NCBI GenBank assembly: GCA_030848705.1
Contig: CM061245.1
Coordinates: 67,668,006 to 67,732,005, forward strand
Direction: 5' to 3'
DNA length: 64,000 bases
Source of the DNA: Heracleum sosnowskyi
Taxonomy: Eukaryota > Streptophyta > Magnoliopsida > Apiales > Apiaceae
Shown here: one piece after another, positions 1 to 9,879 of the stretch
Numbering within the stretch: the stretch's first letter is position 1
Layout: the number at the start of each line of letters is the position of its first letter
Translations under genes and position numbers: made by a program
Notes under the pieces: model-generated
Database searches by the model: none
Seen by the model: only the letters and a program-made list of their open reading frames with translations
Told to the model about the DNA's origin: nothing

Positions 1-52
1 TGGACGACATCTTAACACGATTATCACCCTAGCCGCATACGGGCTTTGTATC

Positions 53-160
53 TGCTGGACTGTCCCACAGCCTCTTACGCGAGATAAGTGCTGGACTGCC
101 TAGCAGCCTCTTACGCTATAATCAGAGGTACTGTCCAACAGCCTCCTTCACGTTTCCTCC
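53..160. repeat. Degenerate tandem repeat CTGGACTG...CAGCCTCTTACGC
   Basis: Three imperfect copies of a unit of roughly 35-40 bp, sharing CTGGACTG or ACTGTCC followed by CAGCCTC and TTACGC or TTCACG, lie next to each other. They sit inside the putative Gypsy LTR. No function is evident. Confidence 0.6.
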
Positions 161-799
161 TGGTCCCGGATAAAATCAATGAAACGGGAATCGGAAATCC
201 TATTTTCCCAAAGTACAATTACTTGTAAAAACTTTGCAACAGTTCAGATTCCTTACTCTAGAGTATTTGAAGGGAGTAAGTTACAGTGTGGGTTGACATC
301 AGTCAACGAGACTACGAATGATTACCACGTATTTTGAAATCATGACCAGGGAGTTCATTGACATTTTCAGAGTTTAACAAGTTTGAAGTTCTTTGATTGA
401 ATAGGGGAGTCATCCCCGGCTATAGATACTCTAGAGGAACAGTGGAAGTAAAACTATGTCCTCGACTCCTTGAACTGGATTCCCAATTTTACAAAACATT
501 ATTCGCAGTTAAATATCTTTAAATAACTTGAGATAATAATTGGGAATCTCTGTTTTAAATATCTTTTCTGAAGATCAGAAATGTTTGCGTAAATATTAGA
601 ATCTTAAATAATAATATAATAAGGTTCTATGATTTTTAAATCATATTTGGAATATTTAATAAATATCCAAATAATAAATATTGAATTATTATTCAATAAT
701 ATTCCACTTAAGTGAATATTCAAATAATATTCACTTATTTAAATAAATATTCAAAATAATATTTTTAATAATATTATTTAATACCTCATATTAAATATC

Positions 800-802
<3 letters not shown>

Positions 803-850
<48 letters not shown>
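803..850. repeat. (TA)n microsatellite
   Basis: An almost pure TA dinucleotide run of about 45 bp within an already very AT-rich part of the putative LTR. Its length may be unreliable in assembly. Confidence 0.9.
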
Positions 851-856
<6 letters not shown>

Positions 857-3324
857 ATTTAATAACATATTTAAAATATGGCTGTCCCTGGACCCTCCAG
901 TTTCTGACAGTATAATCAAGTAAAAATAGTAATTCAACTCCCGGTCTAATATTTTAAAATCATCCTATGAGTGCTCTATTCTTAGAGCCTTTAAAACTCT
1001 GGTTTATATCTAGTATTTACCTAGCATATAAACCTTATATCTAATAAAGCTTTTTATTAAAAGCGTGAACAGTTATAAATCTTTTCATAGTATTAAAGCA
1101 GGATATATATCACATGCACAACAGTAAATCACAACATCATCACTTATATGATGTAGGGTTTTAAAACTTGCCTTGGTGTCTTGGTGGTGTGGTAGTGGGG
1201 GCTTGAGAGTGTGCTCGTCGATCTATAACAAGATACATAATTCACAGTCAGTCCCCTAGAACCAATTAATGTGCTATTACTAAAGCACTAAAGTTCTATT
1301 AATGAAAATCAAATGTCTCGCTCTCGGTCATCTATAACCTCATGACATTCCGTAACTCTTAAGTCAAAAGTTTGGGTGGCAATATATTCACAAAACCCAA
1401 GTACTTTTCCTTTACTAACTCCTTCTTCTTAACCATCCCCTTAAGGGTATTTCACTCGCACAACCTTTGTTCTCGCATTTTTATAAAATCACAAACTTAT
1501 CTTTTTAACACAAAACCTTCTAGGTTTCCTTCCTAACAATCCATGCTAGTATCCATTTTAATATCTCAACCCAATTCCATTTTAAAGGGCTTGATCCATA
1601 TCTCAAAGTTCATGCAATGAACTACTTAGTTATCCGAAACCGCTTTCACAAAAACGAACGTCTCTCCTAAACCGTAAATCGAAACGATACGATTCTTTCG
1701 CTAAAACAAACTATGAAACAGAGTCTACATGATCATGGTCAGACTCGGGGTTAAGCCTTTAAGGTATTCGTGATCTCTGTCTAAACTTCCTAAATGAAAT
1801 TCGACATGGTAACGACGCTTAAACGTGATTCCCGTGTTTAAAACACTCTAATCAATTCACCAATCAATAACCAAGCAATCACAACCCAAAGATTTCATTT
1901 ATACCATCTTATTACTGCCTACACAAGCTCATAACACTAATCACTAGTTCAACCATCAATCCATCCATTAAACATCATGCTTATCATGCAAATCATCTCT
2001 ACATCAAACCATTACTAACCATTCTTAACATAATCACTAATAACAAAGTATAACATAAGGGTGAGAGGTTTTTATACCTTCCTTGGTACTTAGTATAGTC
2101 TAGCAATGGGTAGTATGACCTTCTTTGATCCTTGATTATCCTTTACAAGCCTTAAACTTCAAGATCAAAACAAGAAATCAAGAATTACTATTCATTTCTA
2201 CTATTCATCATCAACTTTGATTCCATTTTTGAGCATGCTAACAATCATGGATGAAGCTAAGATCAAGGATTTACCTTAGTTTATGGATGAGGGTGATTTA
2301 GAGCCCAAGAACATGAATTATGGTTGAGTGGAAGTGGAGGAAAATTTTCTTATCTTTGGCTAGCATGAAAGGGCCGGATGTTGTGTTCTTCAAGGAGGCA
2401 TCTTCTTTGCTTTGCTTTGTTTTGTTTTCTTTTTGTTTTGTATAATTACTCTTAATTACTTGCCATTTAATTTGCTTGGTCATAAAGAAGCCTTGTCATC
2501 AAAGACACATGCCATTTGAACTTGTGGTTGTGGTGAAAGTGGTGACAAGGTGGTGATTCATCACCTTGTCATCACTTTGTCATCAAAATGTCATCCCTAT
2601 GTCACCCTCCTGCATCATGCTTATGTCATCATTTGTATCATCAATCCTCTTATATGTTGCACTTGATGATCTTATATGATACCTCTCCTTTGGTTAGGGT
2701 TTAATCCATAATTCGTTACTCTTTTGTTTCGCGATTATTTCAAGTGATTTTAAAAACGTTTCTATGTACCAAAGCTAGGGGATACTTCCTTGATCTTTCC
2801 ATTACCTTGGTTTAATATATGGTCTTAGATTTCTCACCTTGGTTTAAGATATGATCATGGATTTCTCATTCCACATACTCTCTCAAAACGATCATATCAA
2901 TAATATAATTTCGAAACATTCATTCCGTGTCATCCACATAGTGTGGTCTGAAAAATATTTTCTTCAGCAAATTTACTATTCATCAGGGTTTCAAATATTA
3001 CAAAATTTTGGGATATCACAAAAAATTTCCAAATATTCTAAATCTTTCAAAAATGTAAAAATACTAACTTTTGGAATACTTTATAATTTACAATAAAATA
3101 AAACTCGGTACCCGAATCAAATATCGGATAAAATTTGGCGCAACTAAAATACCGATTCGATCCCCAAAATTCTAAAACATACTCAATTCGACAATATCGA
3201 TAAAATAATCAGCTTTCACAAAAATTTAGATAAAATACACACAATTCAATTCCTCCTCTTTGAGAAAAGTAATAAAATATTTAAATAATAATATTAATAA
3301 ACCCTGAAAATTCGGGTTACTACA

Positions 3325-3549
3325 GCAGTGGTTCTCCAAGTTTAAGGATTGCTTCTTTGATGTGTCTTTCAATATACTCAACCTCTTGACCCACTCCAGC
3401 CCACAACCATGTAGTGTTAACATCTTTCTGATTTAGCTTTGGCATGTTTGGTAGTCTGGGATGCACTTCCAATCCTCTTTCCACTCTCTTCCTATAATAT
3501 GGAACATTCTCCATCAGATATCTTCTTAGAGTGTCTATTGCTTTGTCCT
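3325..3549 (-). pseudogene. Element B ORF3, C-terminal piece
   Basis: A minus-strand frame of about 74 codons (key stretch MENVPYYRKRVERGL, then NMPKLNQKDVNTTWLW) ends at the LTR terminus at 3324. Its upstream end at 3549 is the GTCCT target duplication of element A, and the same frame resumes at 16928 on the far side of A, so this is the displaced end of the B third ORF. The region resembles the end of element A ORF3, where a short helical segment follows a VE.LLR.SGF-like motif. Function unknown; no longer expressible as a whole. Confidence 0.7.
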
Positions 3550-4938
3550 TGTTAGGTCCTGATAAGTTTGTAGAAGGGGGTTTGAATACAAACTATACCG
3601 TTTTATCGAATTTGTCCTTTAAAAGATTTAACTGTTTAGAACAAATTAGTGCGGAATAAAAACTGAAACCATATTCAAGTTAAATAGAAACTCTATTAAA
3701 CTTGAGGGGTGTTACAATTCAGTGCACAGATTACAAGGTTCTTGTTACAACAAATCTAGAATAAATTCGACATGAATTTATCTATATTTGTAATAAAAAG
3801 ATCGAATACTAAAAAGTAGTTCGATAGTAATTCTAGGGATTATGATCCGCTAGATTGTCAAAGCAGTACAAGTAATTGAATTCTAGTGGATTGGATATAA
3901 CTTTGATGGCTAGAATTTATTACAAGAATTAAATTGAGCTTTGCAGTTGGCTTCGTTTTAATGCAGAAGAGAGTAAATGAGAAGCTGTTCTTTCTTTTCT
4001 GTCTTGAATTGTGATGACTGCCTTGTTTGATCAAACACATGTATTTAAACAAAGTCAACAGCATCATTTCCACGCGCCAAAACACTTTACATTTCATTCT
4101 GATTAATACTAGCAGTACTTACCCATTTTGCCTAGTAGTACTATCGGTAGTACTAACCAAATGACTTGGTAGTACTATCGGTAGTACTATAGAGGATAGT
4201 ACTACTAGTAGTAAATAGATAGTACTACTAGTACTATTTAGAATTAGAATGAATTCTATTTAATTTATTCTGTTTTTAATTGATTTAATAAATGAATTAA
4301 TTCTTTCAGAATTAATTCATTGACTAAATAAATTAAAATAATTTACATAAATAATTCCATAAATAAATTAATTCTAGAGAATTAATTTATACATTAAATT
4401 ACTTAAGATCTAGATTGATTAATTTAATATATGAATTAATTCTGAAAGAATTAATTCATAGATTAAATTAATTATCTTATAGAATAATATTAAAAGAGAA
4501 TTAAATCTAATTCTCAGAACCACTAAAATTGATGATGAACTTCCACTGACTGACGTTGACACTCCATGTACTGTCTGGTTCATGAGCGACAAACTTTAAT
4601 GGTTGTTCTTCATACTTGTCTTTAAGCTGTGATTCTTTTCTCCTTCTAGTTAAACAAGGACTGTAACCTGTACTTTTCTCCGTCACACTTTTGAAATCTC
4701 TGTCACTTTAAATAGATCCACTTTCTTGAATACTTCACTGAGGCTTGATCAAATAAATGAACTTCTTCCAGTGTAGAATAACTTCAAGTCTGTAGATGAC
4801 TTTAATCTTCATTCTTTGACAGATTTAATCTTCTGAGATTCCTGTGACATTTGATTTTTATTATTTACTTATTACATCTTAATTAAAGTTGAGTAGAATC
4901 CTCGGTGTTTACAAATAGGCCTAGACATATGCCTTTCA
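3550..4938 (-). repeat. Element A 3' LTR
   Basis: 1389 bp, matched by 15534-16922 with equal length and about 1.1% by-eye divergence. It carries a cluster of TAGTACTA-type motifs at about 4108-4240 and several long AT-rich inverted segments (for example GAATTAATTC around 4300-4460). The minus-strand start TGAAAGGCATATG and end CCTAACA give canonical TG...CA termini. Confidence 0.95.
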
Positions 4939-4949
4939 ATCTCCCCCTA
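4939..4949 (-). other. Element A polypurine tract
   Basis: Minus strand reads TAGGGGGAGAT immediately before the 3' LTR start TGAAAGG. This is the expected place for the purine primer of plus-strand DNA synthesis. About 290 bp of non-coding sequence (4950-5243) separates it from the end of ORF3. Confidence 0.85.
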
Positions 4950-5243
4950 TTTGTTTGTTAGACAATAACAACCAAATAATAAAAAGTTCTGGATTAGATA
5001 TAACAATATCCAGATTCAAACAATAAAGATAAATACAAGATAGATGTTCCTCTAGCCTGAACAAATGATAAATTTCCCTATCTTGATTTACCTAGCTCTA
5101 AACATATAACATTTACAAATTGAGCTAACTACATCATGCCTTTAGTCTCTAATTTCACCTTCTTCAGCTTCTTGCAAGGTGACTAGAAGATCTTTGTCAA
5201 GGACACGATCACTTTCAGAAACCACACCACTTGGCATTACTGG

Positions 5244-6521
5244 TTAAGTGGTGATCTTCTTCAATCTATTCTTCATCTGAGCATACCTTGGAATTTTCTC
5301 CGTGCAGTAGTCTGAAATCATATCAGCAACTTCAGACTTCTCTACAGAAGCAAACCCAGAAGTTCTAAGAAGATTCTCCAACTTCACCAGTTGCATAGCA
5401 GTCTGTAGCTTCATGGAATCAGGATCCAGCCTTACAGTCTCCAAAGTTGTACCTCTGTAGATTTTGACTTCATAAGGAAAATGTACAACTTGAGGGCTGG
5501 CCTTCATAGCAGAATCTCTTAGCCGGTCATAAAGAAGCTCGTTCAAGCAAGAAGATCTCTTTACTTTACTCATCAGAATCCACAATTCAGAGAGAGATCT
5601 TCTTTGGAGTAGTTCAAGAGAAACAATGAATGACCCTTCAAGAGCACTTGAGACATAGATGAACAGTTCCTGCCTCACTTGATCAAATGCAGACGTAATC
5701 CTTAGGATATCTTCCTTCAATGCCTTCATATATAATGAGTTGTCTGGATTAACAGTTCTGATCTTCTCAAGCAGCTTCAGAAAAGTAGCATCATTGTTTG
5801 TGCCTCTCTGAGGAATATCAAACATCTCCCTTGCCTTATCCCAATTGCTTCCTTGCTTCATCCTCACATCCAATCTCCTTTCTTTGACATGAATACTATG
5901 AAGACGTTGTTTGTCTTCATGTTCAGCCTTTTGAATTTTCAGCTTCTGAGAAATGATGTCAGAGACCTTGGCATTTTCATCCTCCTTTCTTCTCAACTCT
6001 GCCTGTTGTTTCTTCAACTCCTTCTCAAACAAAGGGTCAGGTGTGTATAGATCAGCTTCATCTTCCCAATCATCAAAGTTGGCTGCCTCCTCAACCTCCT
6101 CCTCACCAAAATCTTCTTCAGGTATGGTCTTCTCCAGATCACCAGATGTGTCAAATTGGAAGTCATCATGTTCACCATGGTAGTAGTAGGCATCATCAAA
6201 AGCAGACTCCTCCATTGATTGTTTACCTTTCCCCTTATCCTTTCCAGAAGCTCCTCCAGCTTCCATGTTTCCTCCTTCTTTCTCCTTCTCCCCCTTAGTT
6301 GAGGAATCCTCTACAGTTTGAGCTTTGGAAGCCCTAGGATTCACCTCAGATGTTCTCCTTATATCCCCTTGTTCTCTCCTATCTCTTCCTTCATCAGCAT
6401 CATCATCCTCATCATCATCACCATCATCTCCCTCAAAGAATATTCTTTGCTCTTCAGTAGGTTGATGAGACTCCTTTATCATATTATACAAGTGCTTCAT
6501 ACCTTCATTCAGATGCTCCAT
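5244..6521 (-). CDS. Element A ORF3, downstream part (accessory protein, 425 aa)
   Basis: Same frame as the upstream part (6579-8663), separated only by a TAA and 18 sense codons, so the two are probably one ORF of about 1138 codons split by one stop. It starts at ATG MEHLNEGMKHLYN. Near residues 29-45 there is an acidic run rich in D and E, then a disordered K/E/G region. Residues about 180-235 are charged and probably coiled-coil, and a folded C-terminal half ends with LLRTSGFASVEK and IPRYAQMKNRLKK. That end resembles the corresponding end of element B ORF3. No catalytic motif, signal peptide or membrane segment is visible. Role unknown; it may also be translated independently. Confidence 0.7.
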   Translation of the reverse strand: MEHLNEGMKHLYNMIKESHQPTEEQRIFFEGDDGDDDEDDDADEGRDRREQGDIRRTSEVNPRASKAQTVEDSSTKGEKEKEGGNMEAGGASGKDKGKGKQSMEESAFDDAYYYHGEHDDFQFDTSGDLEKTIPEEDFGEEEVEEAANFDDWEDEADLYTPDPLFEKELKKQQAELRRKEDENAKVSDIISQKLKIQKAEHEDKQRLHSIHVKERRLDVRMKQGSNWDKAREMFDIPQRGTNNDATFLKLLEKIRTVNPDNSLYMKALKEDILRITSAFDQVRQELFIYVSSALEGSFIVSLELLQRRSLSELWILMSKVKRSSCLNELLYDRLRDSAMKASPQVVHFPYEVKIYRGTTLETVRLDPDSMKLQTAMQLVKLENLLRTSGFASVEKSEVADMISDYCTEKIPRYAQMKNRLKKITT

Positions 6522-6578
6522 TCCTCCTTCTATCCTGAAAATCCTTTCCTCATTAAACTTTTGATTTTCATCAGCTGT

Positions 6579-8663
6579 TTACAGAATAAAGTCCACCTTG
6601 GTCGAAATGGCAGCAATCTCCTTGACACTTTCTGAAATTTGAGCATTTGACATGGTTAATTCAGAAATGTCCGAAGCCACTAGTACTTGAGATTGTTGGA
6701 TGGAATTCAGCTTCGGAACCAGAGTATTCTTCAATCCTTCGAGGTCATCTTTCACAGTACCCAGCTGATTTGATACAGAGGTGGTAGATTGAGAGACCAC
6801 TTGTGCTTTTAGAAGATTATTCTCAGCCTGGGTTTCTTGTAACTTCTTTTGTAGATCAGCTAGCTGTTTCAACAAAGCAGTGTTTGTGTCAGTGTGTGCA
6901 CTCACTTCAATTGCTCTCAGTGGTGTTTCACTCAACTCACGTGCTTGTGTTTCACTCGGTGTTTGATTCATATCTCTCACCACTAACTGTCTTTCAAGAT
7001 TTTCACTAGATGTACCTGCATTAAAAATCACCCTAGCCCCTTCAAGAGAGGTCAGTGGTGGTGCAATGGGAGTTCGCAATTCCCGATCCCTGAATGAGTC
7101 TGTCAAAATATTTGACATTGTATACTGAATTTCTTCAGGGACAGACTCATCAGGTTGCCTTTCACTTTCTCCAGTAAAAACTGCGAGTGAAAAATCCCTT
7201 AAGGGAGCCAGAGATGTTCCCTCGGGGAGGGGAGAAAATGATTCTATTATAGGTGGCAAAGAATCAGATTTTCCCTCTGATGCCTGTGAAGGCACTTCTA
7301 CCGTGACAATGGTAGGCACTGTTTCAGATCCTAAGTGCTCTCCTAACAACGTGTCCTGAGTTTCTTCTATTTGGATGTTTTCTCCCATTGTGAGTAATGG
7401 GAGAGTGCTTGACTCATTATAGGTTGCCAGGGCCCGATGGCGAATTTCAATAGATTCATCCTGTTGAGAGGATGTCTCCAGAGACTGTTCAATGGCCATT
7501 TCAAAGTCCATATCCTGTTGGGAGGACATGGATGGGCTTACAGATGTCTCTCTATAGGTTTTCCTTTTCTTTAGTGGTGGAGACAGAGTTGTGGGTGCAC
7601 TCAGTGTTTGTTCACTACTAGACCTTTGTCTTATTAAGGAGGCAGTTTCAGGTTGAGAGATCAAAGGATTAGACACTGTGTTTGGCTCTCTGACCTGGGA
7701 TAGAGATTGTGGTTCTACAACCTCTTGGTCTGTCCTATCAGCCACCTGGGCTTCAGCAAAGGTGCCAGATGATCCAGAGATAGGATGTATTACCTGTATT
7801 GGCAGTTCCTCTGAAGTTCCAGCTGCAATGACTAGTTGTTGATCAGGAACAAAAGGTTCAAAAGTAGGAAGGTTAATGACATGAGCCATGAATGGGCTGA
7901 CTACCACTGGTGTGATGTTCAATTTAAGAGAAGTGTGGAGTCTTTGATAGAACTTACGATCAGTAGTAGGAGAAGGAACAGATAAAGCATTTAAAAACAT
8001 CTCCTTGTGAGCATCAGATAACACATGATTGATTAAGATAGTGAGAAATCGAGGATAGAAACACCTGACTTTCCTACCACTATCATGATCAATCCTGGCA
8101 TTGGATACTCTTCTAACTATAAGACTCCAGATTAGATGACCAATGTTAAGTCTAACATTAAACACAATAGCATAAGCAATGTATTGCAACAAAGATGGAA
8201 TATGAGGAAAATTACTCTTAGTACAATTGCTGAAAACCTTAGCTAAAGTATCAAATAAGATATCCCATTCACAGACTAAATTAGCTTTACTGAGTTTGGG
8301 CAACTCCAAAGGACCTTGATAATGAATTCTGTTGAAAAACTGAATTAATTCAATATCAGAAGGAGTCCTATCAAAGTTGTCCCTAGGAAGTTGAAAAACT
8401 TCACAAAACAATCCCTCAGTAATAGTGTACTGTGTGTGCTCAATTGTGAAAGATATAGAATTCAAATCATCAAAAATTACAGCACTAGAACACAATAATC
8501 TCAGTGGTTCAATCTTTAAATCAGCAGATAAACATATAGCACGACTAACACAACACTGCGAATTTAAAAACTGAATCCAAGGTCGAAAACGATCAACTGG
8601 GCATTTCAAAGGATCAAAATACCCAATGTAATTGTTTTTAACAACCTCAAAATTCTGAGCCAT
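6579..8663 (-). CDS. Element A ORF3, upstream part (FYPRFL-domain accessory protein, 694 aa)
   Basis: ATG at 8663 follows a 1216-bp spacer after pol. Residues 1 to about 260 look globular and contain CFYPRFLTILINHVL near residue 203, a signature also present in the third ORFs of elements B and D. From memory this recalls the domain labelled 'putative plant transposon protein', which I could not check. Residues about 280-580 are a long disordered S/T/E/Q-rich linker including LRTPIAPPLTSLEGAR, conserved in element B. Residues about 600-690 form a coiled coil. The position after pol is that of the env-like ORF of SIRE1-type elements, but no transmembrane or signal segment is seen. It ends at a TAA that reads on in frame into the 425-aa part. 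Confidence 0.75.
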   Translation of the reverse strand: MAQNFEVVKNNYIGYFDPLKCPVDRFRPWIQFLNSQCCVSRAICLSADLKIEPLRLLCSSAVIFDDLNSISFTIEHTQYTITEGLFCEVFQLPRDNFDRTPSDIELIQFFNRIHYQGPLELPKLSKANLVCEWDILFDTLAKVFSNCTKSNFPHIPSLLQYIAYAIVFNVRLNIGHLIWSLIVRRVSNARIDHDSGRKVRCFYPRFLTILINHVLSDAHKEMFLNALSVPSPTTDRKFYQRLHTSLKLNITPVVVSPFMAHVINLPTFEPFVPDQQLVIAAGTSEELPIQVIHPISGSSGTFAEAQVADRTDQEVVEPQSLSQVREPNTVSNPLISQPETASLIRQRSSSEQTLSAPTTLSPPLKKRKTYRETSVSPSMSSQQDMDFEMAIEQSLETSSQQDESIEIRHRALATYNESSTLPLLTMGENIQIEETQDTLLGEHLGSETVPTIVTVEVPSQASEGKSDSLPPIIESFSPLPEGTSLAPLRDFSLAVFTGESERQPDESVPEEIQYTMSNILTDSFRDRELRTPIAPPLTSLEGARVIFNAGTSSENLERQLVVRDMNQTPSETQARELSETPLRAIEVSAHTDTNTALLKQLADLQKKLQETQAENNLLKAQVVSQSTTSVSNQLGTVKDDLEGLKNTLVPKLNSIQQSQVLVASDISELTMSNAQISESVKEIAAISTKVDFIL

Positions 8664-9879
8664 AATTTAGCAAGTAAAAATTAACACAGAAAATCAAAAA
8701 CCCAAATAATTATGAAAAATTCGAATCTAAGGATTTTAACATTAATTAAAAATTAATTAAAAATCCAAAATTTCAAAGTTCTCCAAAAATTACCAAATTT
8801 TAGTATGTTAATCCTTGACACAAAACACACACACTGCTATTTTTAGAATTCAAAAACACTTATTAAAACCCTAAAAACGAATGAAAAACCCTTTGAAATT
8901 CAAAAACTCGAAAAATTAAAACTCAATGAAACTTTGATTTTAAGATCTTGAATTAAAGGTCTTGAATAGATCTGTTCAGTGATGGTTTTAGATTTTAAAA
9001 AGAGCAAGAAATGAATTCAGAAACTGAAAAAGAAACGGGCAGCAGTTCGTTTCTTGATGAACAAAAGAGAGAAAAAAATCCAGTTAAGTAAAAACTTGAA
9101 CTGTGGTAGTACTCAGTAAACTATAAAAACAAAAAAAATTAGTATATTTATATAACCAGTAGTACTATGGTAAAAGTAAAAAAACACGGTAGTACTATGG
9201 TAATTAAACAGAAAAAAAATAAAAGAAAAAGAAAAAGCTTAGTAGTACTATCCAAAACTCGGTAGTACTATCAGAATAATAAAATTAAAAGAAAAACAAA
9301 AAGAAATGCTAGTAGTACTATACGAATAGAACTAGCAGTACTAAGACCAAAAAAAAACTAAAAACTACGGTAGTACTAAGAGAAAAAGAAAAAAACAAAA
9401 ACAAAAACAAAAAAAATAAAACCTGGTAGGACTAATAAAAAGAACTAGTAGTACTATCACTGGATAGTACTACCGATAGTACTACTAGTTCAAAACTAGT
9501 AATACTAACGAAAATCAGATAAAAATAGATTTAAATAAAAAGAAAAATGCTGAGAATTAATAAACTTAGCAGAAAATGAATAAAAAAACATGAAAATTTT
9601 ATACAAATCAAGAAAAATTCACAGAAAATTCCATAAATCCTAGAAAAATATGCAGAAAATTATAGAAATGCCTAAAATTAATATAAACTTGCAGAAATAT
9701 TTAAACAACAATATTTACAATCTGAAAAATATCTAAATAATTCTAAATAAATATATTTTCAATAAAAATACATTTCTCTACTTAAAAAATATGAGAAAAA
9801 TATTTTTAAAGAAAATAAATTATTCAGAGCTATTTAACTACACAAGCATGTAATATTAAATGAGAATTGGCAGTGAATA
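8664..9879. promoter_or_regulatory. Element A pol-ORF3 spacer with TAGTACTA iterons
   Basis: No gene. Between about 9110 and 9500 there are roughly a dozen copies of GTAGTACTA or GGTAGTACTAT, the core TAGTACTA being a perfect palindrome, separated by A-rich tracts. The same motif is clustered in both LTRs of this element (4108-4240 and 16100-16220). Its position directly upstream of ORF3 suggests a control region for that ORF; this is inference. Confidence 0.7.

Larger units (their letters stand above)
1..3324 (-). mobile_element. Partial Gypsy-type LTR (runs off left edge)
   Basis: No coding frame is credible here. Read on the minus strand, the stretch begins at 3324 with TGTAGTAACCCGAATTTTC, which resembles the start of the Tekay/Del-like LTR of element F (TGTAATATCCGGGAAATTAG). 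It abuts the last recognisable codons of the element B third ORF, as expected for an insertion. No LTR end or primer-binding site is found before position 1, so the LTR would exceed 3.3 kb, plausible for this Gypsy clade. The call rests on one terminus only; the sequence could instead be other decayed repeat DNA. Confidence 0.4.

Noticed and set aside
2298..3096. Small frames (60-81 codons) near the left edge as genes
   Set aside because: Short, AT-driven, no motifs, within the putative LTR.
5853..6635. Plus-strand frames opposite ORF3 of element A
   Set aside because: Antisense shadows of acidic and low-complexity codons; no independent support. The same holds for frames opposite gag, pol and ORF3 elsewhere.
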